Shown: piece by piece, positions 6,753-13,455 of the stretch
Layout of the letters: the number at the start of each line of letters is the position of its first letter
How positions within the stretch are numbered: position 1 is the stretch's first letter
IMG/VR virus record: IMGVR_UViG_3300014501_000010
Span: 1 to 38,091 of that record
DNA length: 38,091 nt
Strand: one strand, 5' to 3'
Source: a virus
Program-made: the position numbers and the translations under genes
Notes under the pieces: model-generated
What the model saw: the letters and a program-made list of their open reading frames with translations, nothing else
Databases searched by the model: none
What the model was told of the DNA's origin: nothing

Positions 6753-7615
6753 ATTCATTAGCATTCGAAATTAATCCGGAATACGTTCAGGGGACAGCCG
6801 AATGGCTGGCCCTGCGTAAAACAAAGATAACTGCAACTGACGCTTCCATAATCATGGGCGTCTCACCATGGAAGACAAAACTGCAACTGTACCATGAGAA
6901 GACCGGGGACGATGTCAAGCCGCTTTACATGAACGATGCGATGCAACGAGGGAACGATCTTGAGCCTATAGCTCGGGATCTTTTTAACCTGCGGACTGGA
7001 TGGAACATGGAGCCAGAGGTTATAGTTCGCGACTGGGCCATGGCCTCATTAGACGGCCGTGATAGGGATTCTGGCGCCATCCTTGAGATTAAGTGCCCGG
7101 GTGAAAAAGACCATGCCCTAGCTGTCGCAGGGAAAGTACCAGACCATTATTACCCACAACTTCAACATCAAATGTGGATAGCCGGCACCTGTATGGCATA
7201 TTACTACAGCTTTGATGGTATGGATGGTGTAATTGTAAAAGTAAACCGCGATAATGAATACATCGAAAAGATGGTAGCCGAGGAATTCAAATTCTACGAA
7301 TGCATGCAATCTAAAATAGCACCAGAACCCTCAGAAAACGACTACATCGAAAGGAATGACTCACTATGGCAAGAATGTGCTTCGAAATGGAAAACCCTTA
7401 CAGAGAGAATAAAAACGCTAGAGAAAGACGAGGAAGAGCTACGGAAGCAGCTTATATTCTTAAGTGGCGAATCAAACACGAAGGGGGGAGGTATATCACT
7501 TTGCAAGGTGAACAGAAAGGGCAATGTGGATTACTCAAAGATTCCAGAACTTAAAAATATAGATTTGGAAAAATATAGGAAACCGGGAATAAATAGCTGG
7601 AGGATCAATTCATAG
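6749..7615 (+). CDS. YqaJ/lambda-exonuclease-type recombination nuclease
   Basis: This PD-(D/E)XK exonuclease resects double-strand ends to give the 3' tails used by the annealing protein. The N-terminal EWLALRKTKITATDASIIMG (about 18-37) is the family signature. Catalytic candidates are E72 (RGNDLEP), D102 (ASLDG) and E113-x-K115 (LEIKCPG), followed by YPQLQHQMWIAG (about 134-145), the usual Gln-rich helix. The C-terminus has a coiled-coil extension (about 205-235). At 288 aa it is slightly longer than lambda Exo. ATGA overlap with the gene before it. Confidence 0.93.
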   Translation: MNSLAFEINPEYVQGTAEWLALRKTKITATDASIIMGVSPWKTKLQLYHEKTGDDVKPLYMNDAMQRGNDLEPIARDLFNLRTGWNMEPEVIVRDWAMASLDGRDRDSGAILEIKCPGEKDHALAVAGKVPDHYYPQLQHQMWIAGTCMAYYYSFDGMDGVIVKVNRDNEYIEKMVAEEFKFYECMQSKIAPEPSENDYIERNDSLWQECASKWKTLTERIKTLEKDEEELRKQLIFLSGESNTKGGGISLCKVNRKGNVDYSKIPELKNIDLEKYRKPGINSWRINS

Positions 7616-7842
7616 TGGGTGAGTTCACCGACTTGATCTTTACCGTTCTTGGAAAGACGGCGCGGTGGTTTAATATTAGAGGCCAAAGGATATGTTTTAT
7701 CCTTTGGTCCTTGTGTTTGGTCTACTGGATGTATAGAAACGCGTCTATGGGCCTAATGGTGCAAACTGGAGGCTGTTTAATTAGTCTAGGCTTCCATATT
7801 TATGGTTACTGGAATTGGAAAAACAAAGGAATTGGAAAATGA
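7615..7842 (+). CDS. PnuC-like small membrane protein, 75 aa
   Basis: A GTG start overlaps the exonuclease stop (TAGTG), with GGAGG about 11 bases upstream. Two hydrophobic helices (about 25-45 and 48-65) end in HIYGYWNWKNKG. The IYGYWNWKK ending after a paired helix resembles the repeat unit of PnuC, the nicotinamide riboside transporter, and small phage proteins annotated as PnuC-like. At 75 aa it is only a fragment of a full transporter and would need to oligomerise. The function is inferred from this motif only. Confidence 0.6.
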   Translation: MGEFTDLIFTVLGKTARWFNIRGQRICFILWSLCLVYWMYRNASMGLMVQTGGCLISLGFHIYGYWNWKNKGIGK

Positions 7843-8183
7843 AAGTGAGTTTTCCCGGACTTGATATAGATAGCGATGATTGCATTTTAATAAGACTTGA
7901 AGATTTTGGTCATGAAGATAAAACTGCTAAAATAATCGCTAGGATGAATTGGATTGATGTATCAGAAAAATTGCCTGAAGAATTCATTGATGTTTTGACT
8001 TGTTGTGTTAGTCATGGACGATCTACAGAATATGGGCTAAATACTTATCCTGAAGATGAGAAGTACATGGCTATTGATAGATTGTGTGTATGGAGTGATG
8101 GATATCCACCATCGTTTAGATGTGATAGATTTTTCGGTAAAGTTATTGCATGGATGCCACTACCTAGAATGCCGGAGGAATGA
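7839..8183 (+). CDS. DUF551-domain protein, 114 aa
   Basis: The C-terminal part has the DUF551 pattern found in many phages: WIDVSEKLPEEFIDVLT near the middle, then VIAWMPLPRMPEE at the end. The N-terminal 45 residues are extra relative to the short paralogues downstream. The ATG at 7839 overlaps the stop of the gene before it. The final Pro-Glu-Glu codons (CCGGAGGAA) also form the ribosome-binding site of the next gene. The molecular function of DUF551 is unknown. Confidence 0.8.
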   Translation: MKVSFPGLDIDSDDCILIRLEDFGHEDKTAKIIARMNWIDVSEKLPEEFIDVLTCCVSHGRSTEYGLNTYPEDEKYMAIDRLCVWSDGYPPSFRCDRFFGKVIAWMPLPRMPEE

Positions 8184-8386
8184 TGGAATGGATTAAATGT
8201 TGCGAGGAAATGCCAAAAAAAGAATGTTATAGTTATCTTGTTTGGATTCCTAAATTTATTGATAAAAAAGATTGTGGTTATGCAGAAGTTGGTTTTTTTA
8301 TAAAACCTGATTATTTTTTAGAAGACAATAAGGAAAATTCCAAAATTACTCATTGGATGCCATTACCCAAACCCCCGGAGGAATGA
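8183..8386 (+). CDS. DUF551-domain protein, 67 aa (paralogue 2)
   Basis: A minimal DUF551 protein: MEWIKCCEEMP at the N-terminus and ITHWMPLPKPPEE at the C-terminus. Two adjacent ATGs occur (8180 and 8183). GGAGG is 1 base before the first and 4 before the second, so 8183 is preferred. It is probably a tandem duplicate of the genes at 7839 and 8583, since the junctions share the 16-mer CCGGAGGAATGATGGA. Its Cys/Trp content differs from the others, so divergence is old. Confidence 0.8.
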   Translation: MEWIKCCEEMPKKECYSYLVWIPKFIDKKDCGYAEVGFFIKPDYFLEDNKENSKITHWMPLPKPPEE

Positions 8387-8571
8387 TGGAATGTGATGAA
8401 TTAAAAAATTACAATATAAGTTGGCCGACGTTCATAAACGTTACTTGCACTGACTTTTGCATGTTTTGTGCAATGAATTTTACTGAAGATATGAATGTGA
8501 ATCTCATTCATTGTAGTTTTACAACATGCGACAAACATTTTGAAATGTTGACTAAAAATGCAATTAAATAA
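8386..8571 (+). CDS. Cys-rich small protein, 61 aa
   Basis: It starts within the same CCGGAGGAATGATGGA cassette as the DUF551 genes (GGAGG 4 bases before the ATG at 8386), but the body is unrelated. It carries CTDFCMFC, then two further Cys (HCSFTTC), a likely zinc knuckle. It may have been inserted between DUF551 duplicates by recombination at the cassette. Function unknown. Confidence 0.7.
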   Translation: MECDELKNYNISWPTFINVTCTDFCMFCAMNFTEDMNVNLIHCSFTTCDKHFEMLTKNAIK

Positions 8572-8582
8572 CCGGAGGAATG

Positions 8583-8762
8583 ATGGAGTGGATTAAATCT
8601 TCTAATGAATTGCCCCCTGAGAATGAATTTGTAGTGACCTTTGGAAAAGGTGGTGTAGGTTTAGATCGTATCACTTATCCCAAAGATGGAAATTTATGGG
8701 CATGTACTAATCTTGATTGCGTGACTCATTGGTGTAGAATACCCGAATGGCCGGAGGAATAA
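8583..8762 (+). CDS. DUF551-domain protein, 59 aa (paralogue 3)
   Basis: A minimal DUF551 protein with MEWIKSSNELPPENEFVVT at the start and VTHWCRIPEWPEE at the end. The preceding gene does not end in Pro-Glu-Glu, yet the full cassette ACCGGAGGAATGATGGA is kept in the 11-base gap. This suggests the cassette was copied together with the gene. Its own Pro-Glu-Glu end again supplies the ribosome-binding site for the gene at 8763. Confidence 0.8.
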   Translation: MEWIKSSNELPPENEFVVTFGKGGVGLDRITYPKDGNLWACTNLDCVTHWCRIPEWPEE

Positions 8763-8933
8763 ATGGTTGATTTCTTTTACAAGTGTCTGATCGTTTTTGT
8801 GTTTGCATGGCTTTTAATGTATTGCTCTTATCCAAAGTATGAATTTCCTGAATATGGGAAAAGATGTAATAAGATAACAGGTAAATGCGAGACTTATTCT
8901 ACGGCCAGCTATAATAGGGGTTGGCATGAATAA
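8763..8933 (+). CDS. Membrane-anchored or secreted small protein, 56 aa
   Basis: The ATG follows the upstream stop directly, with GGAGG 7 bases before it. Residues about 8-21 (LIVFVFAWLLMYCSY) are hydrophobic, and LLMYC could serve as a weak lipobox. The rest is polar with two further Cys. It is the last gene of the rightward block; its stop codon overlaps the T-tract side of the terminator at 8931..8963. Function unknown. Confidence 0.65.
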   Translation: MVDFFYKCLIVFVFAWLLMYCSYPKYEFPEYGKRCNKITGKCETYSTASYNRGWHE

Positions 8934-8963
8934 AAAAGAGAGGGATGATATGCCATCCCTCTC
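8931..8963 (-). terminator. Strong rho-independent terminator of the late leftward block
   Basis: A perfect 10-bp stem, GAGAGGGATG (8938..8947) with CATCCCTCTC (8954..8963), 6-base loop. On the minus strand it is followed by TTTTTTA, a full intrinsic terminator for leftward transcription. Rightward there is no T tract after the stem, so early transcripts may pass or stop poorly. It marks the meeting point of the two convergent blocks. Confidence 0.88.
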
Positions 8964-9008
8964 ACCATAACAAATGAAAAATGCAGGAGTTTACTATGCA
9001 ACATTAAT

Positions 9009-9188
9009 TTAGAACTCGTGGGCTTTTTTGGCGAGCTTTTTCATAACCTTAGCTCCCTTTTTAGCCTCTTTCTCCTCGATGCGATCATGCTTTTTCTTTA
9101 CAGGTTTGGCATGTTTCGCATCCTTCTCATAATGCTTAGCATCTTTAGCAAGTGCCTTAGATGCCTTGGACATGATCTTCTTGTGCAT
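9009..9188 (-). CDS. Lys/Ala-rich basic protein, 59 aa
   Basis: The ATG at 9188 overlaps the stop of the gene before it (TAATG). The product is built from short Lys-rich helical units (KASKALAKDAKHYEKDAKH, later KKGAKVMKKLAKKAH), giving a histone H1-like composition. It is the last gene of the late block, 46 bases before the terminator. A DNA-coating or packaged basic protein is possible, but composition alone supports this. Confidence 0.7.
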   Translation of the reverse strand: MHKKIMSKASKALAKDAKHYEKDAKHAKPVKKKHDRIEEKEAKKGAKVMKKLAKKAHEF

Positions 9189-9427
9189 TACTTTTTTTTG
9201 CCTTTCTTAACTTCTTTCTTTTTCATGCCGGGAGCCATTTTTGCGCCTTTGCAGGACATTTCCATTTTCTTAGCCATTTTATTTTCCTTTTTTTGTTTTT
9301 TTTCTTTAGCTTCGCTATACGCAATTGCGACACTTTGTTTAACTGGCTTCCCGGCATGAACTTCACGCCTGACATTCTCTGAGAAGCCCTTTTTACTTTT
9401 AGCTGCTTTGCCTTTAACTAGGGGCAT
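9188..9427 (-). CDS. DUF6496-like basic protein, 79 aa
   Basis: The N-terminus MPLVKGKAAKSKKGFSENVR, followed by AGKPVKQSVAIAYSEA, matches the pattern of DUF6496-type small phage proteins (MPLVKG..K..S.N...E...GKP.KQAVAIA). GAGGG is 5 bases before the ATG. The C-terminal 29 residues begin with an internal ATG (9277) that has its own AGGA site, so a short Lys/Met-rich product could also be made. The function of the family is unknown. Confidence 0.8.
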   Translation of the reverse strand: MPLVKGKAAKSKKGFSENVRREVHAGKPVKQSVAIAYSEAKEKKQKKENKMAKKMEMSCKGAKMAPGMKKKEVKKGKKK

Positions 9428-9486
9428 ATTTCCCTCTTTGTGAAAACATTTTCTTCAATCTAAAGAAAATAAATATTTTACACAAT

Positions 9487-9678
9487 TCATTTTGTCGTAG
9501 TTGTCGAATTATTTTTTACATCGATCGATACACTTACGTCAGTCTGCTTGCTAATAGCTTCACGGGACACTTGCACCTTAATTGCATCGTCGTCGGCAAT
9601 GTCTTCTGCCGCTTGGTATAGCTGTGGAAGGCTGCTGCACGCTGTCAAGAACATGATGGGTACTACTAGAAATTTCAT
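9487..9678 (-). CDS. Small lipoprotein, 63 aa
   Basis: Residues 1-14 (MKFLVVPIMFLTAC) form a type II signal peptide with lipobox LTAC, so C14 is the likely lipidated residue. The mature part is a short helix followed by a strand and a Thr-rich tail. The start at 9678 is set by AAAAGG 6 bases upstream; a longer in-frame start lacks a site. Its place at the end of the late block, after the tail genes, is where outer-membrane spanin subunits often sit, but it is not Pro-rich and no inner-membrane partner is seen. Confidence 0.75.
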   Translation of the reverse strand: MKFLVVPIMFLTACSSLPQLYQAAEDIADDDAIKVQVSREAISKQTDVSVSIDVKNNSTTTTK

Positions 9679-9786
9679 AAATGGCCTTTTGTTGTTGTTG
9701 TTTAATATGGTTTCTTTTACCAATCATGTTCGTAAGCGTTATTTTTGCGGTATCTCTTTATCAAAATATTTTTACAACGAGGCTCT

Positions 9787-9870
9787 ATGAAGTTAAAGAT
9801 GTTAAAAACTTGTCCACATTGTGGATTGCTGTATGACCATGAATTAGATCATTGCACAGGATGTTATTAG
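9787..9870 (+). CDS. Zinc-ribbon microprotein, 27 aa (candidate)
   Basis: A plus-strand frame opposite the late block encodes a 27-aa peptide with CPHC and CTGC knuckles 12 residues apart, a plausible minimal zinc ribbon. GAGG lies 4 bases before the ATG. It ends 4 bases from the converging stop of the hydrolase gene. No promoter is obvious, so it is a candidate only. Confidence 0.4.
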   Translation: MKLKMLKTCPHCGLLYDHELDHCTGCY

Positions 9871-9874
9871 AAAG

Positions 9875-10477
9875 TTATTTCGATATCCAAATACTTTCCA
9901 TTTTGGAAATCTCTTCTGCAATGATCGCATGACCAGACGCATTAGGATGAAAATGATCTTCGAAACAGTAATTTGATTCGATATCATAAGTCATAAATGG
10001 GAAAAGCTTTAATTTGCCCTTGAAGGATGTTTTAAGAGTGTAATATACTTGTCTGAAGTTCTTGCTATACTCGATACCATAATCTTCACAATGCCATCCT
10101 AAATACGAAATATCGACTATTCCCATCAAAACTTGAATATTATTTTTAATGCAGTAAGAAATAGCTTTTTGTAAATTTTGTCGTGTGCGATCCATTGGAT
10201 ACCCATAGAGAGCGTCACATATACCTAGTGTGATTATAACCATATCAGGCGCATGACCATCATGTAAGTCAACCAAACGAGTCATAAGGCTATCGGTAGT
10301 TGATGCACCGACAGAACAATTAATAACATGCCAATTATATCGTTTTTCAAGAAGATAAGGCCATCCCTCTTCTTTTGAAACAGGAGATGGCATACTTATG
10401 CTATCCCCAATGATTCCCACTGTATATGCTGATAAACTCGAAGAAACGAAAAGAAGAAAAGCAAAAATATAAATCAT
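9875..10477 (-). CDS. Secreted SGNH/GDSL-family hydrolase, 200 aa
   Basis: SGNH hydrolases remove acyl groups from lipids, sugars or cell-wall polymers. Residues 1-17 are a signal peptide (IYIFAFLLFVSSSLSA). GDSIS gives the catalytic Ser26; the Gly block is in INCSVGAST; the third block is LGICDAL, with Cys where Asn is usual; DHFH near the end gives D174 and H177. The ATG at 10477 overlaps the stop of the tailspike-like gene (TAATG), which fixes the start. Placed directly after the tail fibres, it may deacetylate surface polysaccharide during adsorption or act on the envelope at lysis. The signal peptide favours export. Confidence 0.85.
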   Translation of the reverse strand: MIYIFAFLLFVSSSLSAYTVGIIGDSISMPSPVSKEEGWPYLLEKRYNWHVINCSVGASTTDSLMTRLVDLHDGHAPDMVIITLGICDALYGYPMDRTRQNLQKAISYCIKNNIQVLMGIVDISYLGWHCEDYGIEYSKNFRQVYYTLKTSFKGKLKLFPFMTYDIESNYCFEDHFHPNASGHAIIAEEISKMESIWISK

Positions 10478-11817
10478 TAACCCACTCTGGTTGCCGTGAT
10501 AGTGCCATAAGCCGTACAAGTTGATACAGTGAAAACCGCTTGCATTACAAGGTAAACGTTTGTAGTGGCAGATAATGTTATGCGATAACTTGGAACCGTT
10601 AGAGATGTTTGTACTCCAACTGCAGGAGGATTATAATTTGCAAAAGCAGAATCATCACTAGGAGTTGGTCCTAAAGTATTATTTGATGTTGAAACACCTA
10701 CGACTTGATTTGTAAAACTTGTTGTTCCTGTACTTACCAATGTCCCCAAGGCACTTACATTCCATATACCTGGAGTTAAAGAAACACTGGTTATAGTTTT
10801 AGGTGTATTAGTTGTTAATGATGTTGCTGAAGCATTTCCAAGAGTTGCCTTGATTTGCTCACCAATCATGCCAGCAGATGGGGCTGTACCTTGAGTTAGT
10901 CCAGAAGCTGCACCACCTGTTTGCGTTGTCACATTGCTTAAATGAGATGATCCACCAAAAACATTACCAAAAGTATTAAGAGTTCCTGCGCCCGTCCATG
11001 CATTCGTGTTAGAGCTAATTATGTTACAAAGTTGCATATTAAACGTGACACCAGTACCAACACTAACACCTGATGCTGTTCCGCTGGCTAAATATGCACT
11101 AAAAGCAGTTCCGTTCCCCGAGCCGTTAACCAATAAAGCTGTGGCATTAATAGCACTGCAATCAATTAAACTATTGCTTACTGACATATTAGCTGTAGAA
11201 GTTGTCGAAAAAGGAAAATTAAACGTTGAATTATATATTTGCCATGAACCTGCTGACATAGTTGTTGCAGTGGTAGAAGCACCAGAATTGGTCATATTAC
11301 TTTGATAAATTGCTAGTGTACCCGTTGAAGCTCCGCTAAAAAGTCCGATGCCCGTTGTACCTAAATTTCCAAAACAAAATGAAATATTTAATTTCGCAGA
11401 TGTGTTTGTGGCTGCAAAGGAAATTCCAGTATTGTTTAGGCAGTTAAGAAAACAATTATTTAGGTTAACAATAGATGCGTTTGTGCCTGACACCACAAGG
11501 AAAAAGTCGCTATTCGTATTTAGCTGAATACCCGAAATTGAAACAGTGCCTGCGCCTGTAAAAGTAAGTTTACCCGTGATTTGAACATTACCAGTATTAT
11601 TGAGAGATGAATCAGATGGGAAAGCTACTAAATTAATCCCTGCCGTCAGAGTCAGATTCTCGGAATATGCAGTTGCAGGCATGATGACAATCGTATCACC
11701 TGCACTAGCAGAGGTAATGGCGCTTCCAATAGTAGTATGAGTGCCTTCTCCTAAATTCTTACTTACAACCCACCTTGCAGGTGAGAAATAGTTTGTTGCG
11801 TTTGTATTTGTTGCCAT
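10477..11817 (-). CDS. Tailspike-like parallel beta-helix protein, 446 aa
   Basis: Residues about 25-320 read as a right-handed beta-helix: TIGSAITSASAGDTIVIMPA at the entry, a phrase typical of pectate-lyase-fold proteins, followed by many short strand repeats rich in Asn, Ser, Thr and Gly (for example SIVNLNNCFLNCLNN). The C-terminal 120 residues form a separate strand-rich domain (TPGIWNVSALGTLVSTG) of the kind seen at receptor-binding tips. No catalytic acidic pair can be assigned. It is followed by the hydrolase gene. Confidence 0.75.
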   Translation of the reverse strand: MATNTNATNYFSPARWVVSKNLGEGTHTTIGSAITSASAGDTIVIMPATAYSENLTLTAGINLVAFPSDSSLNNTGNVQITGKLTFTGAGTVSISGIQLNTNSDFFLVVSGTNASIVNLNNCFLNCLNNTGISFAATNTSAKLNISFCFGNLGTTGIGLFSGASTGTLAIYQSNMTNSGASTTATTMSAGSWQIYNSTFNFPFSTTSTANMSVSNSLIDCSAINATALLVNGSGNGTAFSAYLASGTASGVSVGTGVTFNMQLCNIISSNTNAWTGAGTLNTFGNVFGGSSHLSNVTTQTGGAASGLTQGTAPSAGMIGEQIKATLGNASATSLTTNTPKTITSVSLTPGIWNVSALGTLVSTGTTSFTNQVVGVSTSNNTLGPTPSDDSAFANYNPPAVGVQTSLTVPSYRITLSATTNVYLVMQAVFTVSTCTAYGTITATRVG

Positions 11818-11825
11818 TATCTACC

Positions 11826-12320
11826 TTATGTCAATGTCCATGTTCCGACAACTGAATCCGACCTCCAGACACTACTCGCACCTGCGGTGATACATACTAG
11901 TTCGATGCAGTCTCCAACGTTGTTTGAAACCGCTGTGCCAGTGACTCCAACGGAACCTGATGTTTGACCGATGCAAATCTGCTGGTTGGCATTAGGAGTG
12001 ATTGTTGCAAGGCCGAGCTTACCGACGATCTTAATGACATCGCCAAGTGTGCCAGAGGCAGGAAGCGTATAAACAACAGTCGTACTATGGTCAGTGACAT
12101 ATCCCGTTTGAGCTGCCAATGTTTGCGTGGCTGTTGTTACGTCAACCCAAGTGAAACCGCCGCCTGTCGCTGAAATTGTGGTATTTCCAGCAACGCCAGA
12201 GGCATTCGTCAAAGCGACCCCTGTACCTGCTTGGAACGTACGTCCCGTAAAAGTGGCTGTTCCGTCAAATACGACGTAACCTGCTTGTGTGATGTTCAGG
12301 TCATTGGCTGGTGTAGGCAT
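11826..12320 (-). CDS. Tail fibre-associated protein, 164 aa (paralogue A)
   Basis: A beta-rich Thr/Gly/Ala protein. Its last 95 residues (VDVTTATQTLAAQTGYVT through VGTWTLT) align by eye with the protein encoded at 12330..12836, which ends LGVWTVT. The shared part includes YTLPASGTLGDVIKIVG versus ATLPASGTLIIGNSIIF. The N-terminal half (GTATFTGRTFQAGTGVALTN) is the usual phage fibre repeat style. It probably forms a trimeric fibre or cap near the tailspike. Confidence 0.65.
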   Translation of the reverse strand: MPTPANDLNITQAGYVVFDGTATFTGRTFQAGTGVALTNASGVAGNTTISATGGGFTWVDVTTATQTLAAQTGYVTDHSTTVVYTLPASGTLGDVIKIVGKLGLATITPNANQQICIGQTSGSVGVTGTAVSNNVGDCIELVCITAGASSVWRSDSVVGTWTLT

Positions 12321-12329
12321 AAAAAACCC

Positions 12330-12836
12330 TTATGTGACGGTCCAGACACCAAGTGACGAAATAGTATGCCACGTAAGGTCTGTAGGTTTAAAAACTAATT
12401 CGAGGGTAGCCCCTGAGATACCACTAGGGCTTGTGGCAATACCACCAGGACCCGAGATAGCGGAGCCTATCTGGATCATTTCACCCGTGCCGGCCTGAAT
12501 GGTCACAACAGAGGTTGTATCGACGAAGAATATGATGGAATTGCCTATAATAAGAGTACCAGAAGCCGGGAGGGTGGCTGTAAGCAACGCATTGCAGAAA
12601 TAACCATTCTGGACAGCGGCATTGAAGTTTGCGCTTTTCTCGGACCATACAAACCCATCATTGACAACAGTGATAACAATTTCATTAGATGCACCAAGAG
12701 ATGTTGCAGAGCCAACACCATGTACTTGGATTACATTGGCCGCCGGAACTGCGCTATTACCGTCATCGAGTAAGAATGATGTCGGAACATCTGGAGGGAC
12801 TGGGCCAGTCGCGCGATTCTTTATAATTTGGCTCAT
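12330..12836 (-). CDS. Tail fibre-associated protein, 168 aa (paralogue B)
   Basis: A beta-rich protein with an N-terminal Pro-rich linker (GPVPPDVPTSFLLDDG), a central segment NVIQVHGVGSATSLGASN, and a C-terminal module shared with the next gene downstream (11826..12320). The start overlaps the gene before it by ATGA. Two adjacent copies of one module with different N-termini suggest duplication in a host-range cassette. Confidence 0.65.
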   Translation of the reverse strand: MSQIIKNRATGPVPPDVPTSFLLDDGNSAVPAANVIQVHGVGSATSLGASNEIVITVVNDGFVWSEKSANFNAAVQNGYFCNALLTATLPASGTLIIGNSIIFFVDTTSVVTIQAGTGEMIQIGSAISGPGGIATSPSGISGATLELVFKPTDLTWHTISSLGVWTVT

Positions 12837-13162
12837 GTGATACCCGGATATTGAATGTAAGTATATGCGATTGAAAAACTACCATTGGCTGCACCATTGC
12901 CATAAAATGTTGTGCCCTTTGGGAATGTATAAAGATCATCATCTAATACAAGAGCCTCACCACCAGAAAAAGTTTTCCACGAAACTTGTGTGTCGCTACC
13001 ACCCAAAGCGATAGAAAGCACAACCGGAGTTGTGCTTTGATTGTCCAATATCAACTTTACTGGTGTTTGTAGCAACGTTCCTATTGAAATGTTGCTTCCC
13101 GTCATAGCTGTAATCAACTCTGCTGCAGGAAGCATTTGTTGATATAAAATATAATCAGACAC
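12833..13162 (-). CDS. Hypothetical virion-associated protein, 109 aa
   Basis: A GTG start overlaps the stop of the gene before it (TAGTG). The product is predicted all-beta: LLQTPVKLILDNQSTTPVVL, WKTFSGGEALVLDDDLY, FPKGTTFYGN, SFSIAYTYIQYPG. This resembles a compact jelly-roll or fibre-head subunit. Its place between two fibre genes suggests a virion role; no family is recognised. Confidence 0.65.
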   Translation of the reverse strand: MSDYILYQQMLPAAELITAMTGSNISIGTLLQTPVKLILDNQSTTPVVLSIALGGSDTQVSWKTFSGGEALVLDDDLYTFPKGTTFYGNGAANGSFSIAYTYIQYPGIT

Positions 13163-13392
13163 TATTCCGCCTTCGGAGCCTCTATAGGTTCCACTTTAGA
13201 TTCTTCTGCAGCCTTTGCTGCTGCTGCTTGGGCTTCAAGTTGAGCTTTTCCATTATCTTCAACTTGACCGATCCATTTCAGACATTCTAGCAATGCCTCT
13301 TTTGCTGTAGCAATAGAACAGTTTTGATCAAAATGAAAAAGTGTTTCAATACCGTTAATGACAGACTTGAATTGAGTAATATTTTTCAACAT
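13162..13392 (-). CDS. Small helical protein, 76 aa
   Basis: AGGA lies 6 bases before the ATG. The product has an N-terminal strand-helix segment (FKSVINGIETLFHFDQNC), then a Cys/Leu helix and a charged Ala/Glu-rich tail (QLEAQAAAAKAAEESKVE). It could be a fibre chaperone given its place just after the long fibre gene, but this is inference only. Confidence 0.65.
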   Translation of the reverse strand: MLKNITQFKSVINGIETLFHFDQNCSIATAKEALLECLKWIGQVEDNGKAQLEAQAAAAKAAEESKVEPIEAPKAE

Positions 13393-13403
13393 TTTTTTCC
13401 TAT

Positions 13404-13440
13404 GGGTTGATTGTTAAAAAATACATATTAACAACCAACC
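13404..13440. repeat. Inverted repeat between fibre genes
   Basis: GGTTGATTGTTAA (13404..) pairs with TTAACAACCAACC (..13440), 12 of 13 positions plus a G-T wobble, with an 11-base AT-rich loop. It sits in the 63-base gap after the long fibre gene and has no T tract on the minus strand, so it looks more like a message-processing or translation-control hairpin than a terminator. Confidence 0.55.
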
Positions 13441-13455
13441 TAAATATTTTCTATC

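Noticed and set aside
9018-9359. A 113-codon plus-strand hydrophobic frame (holin-like by composition)
   Set aside because: It is the antisense of the Lys-rich genes 9009..9427 (AAR codons read as Phe/Leu); no ribosome-binding site.
11006-11305. A 99-codon plus-strand frame inside the tailspike-like gene
   Set aside because: Antisense of Asn/Thr/Ser-rich beta-helix coding; no start signal.
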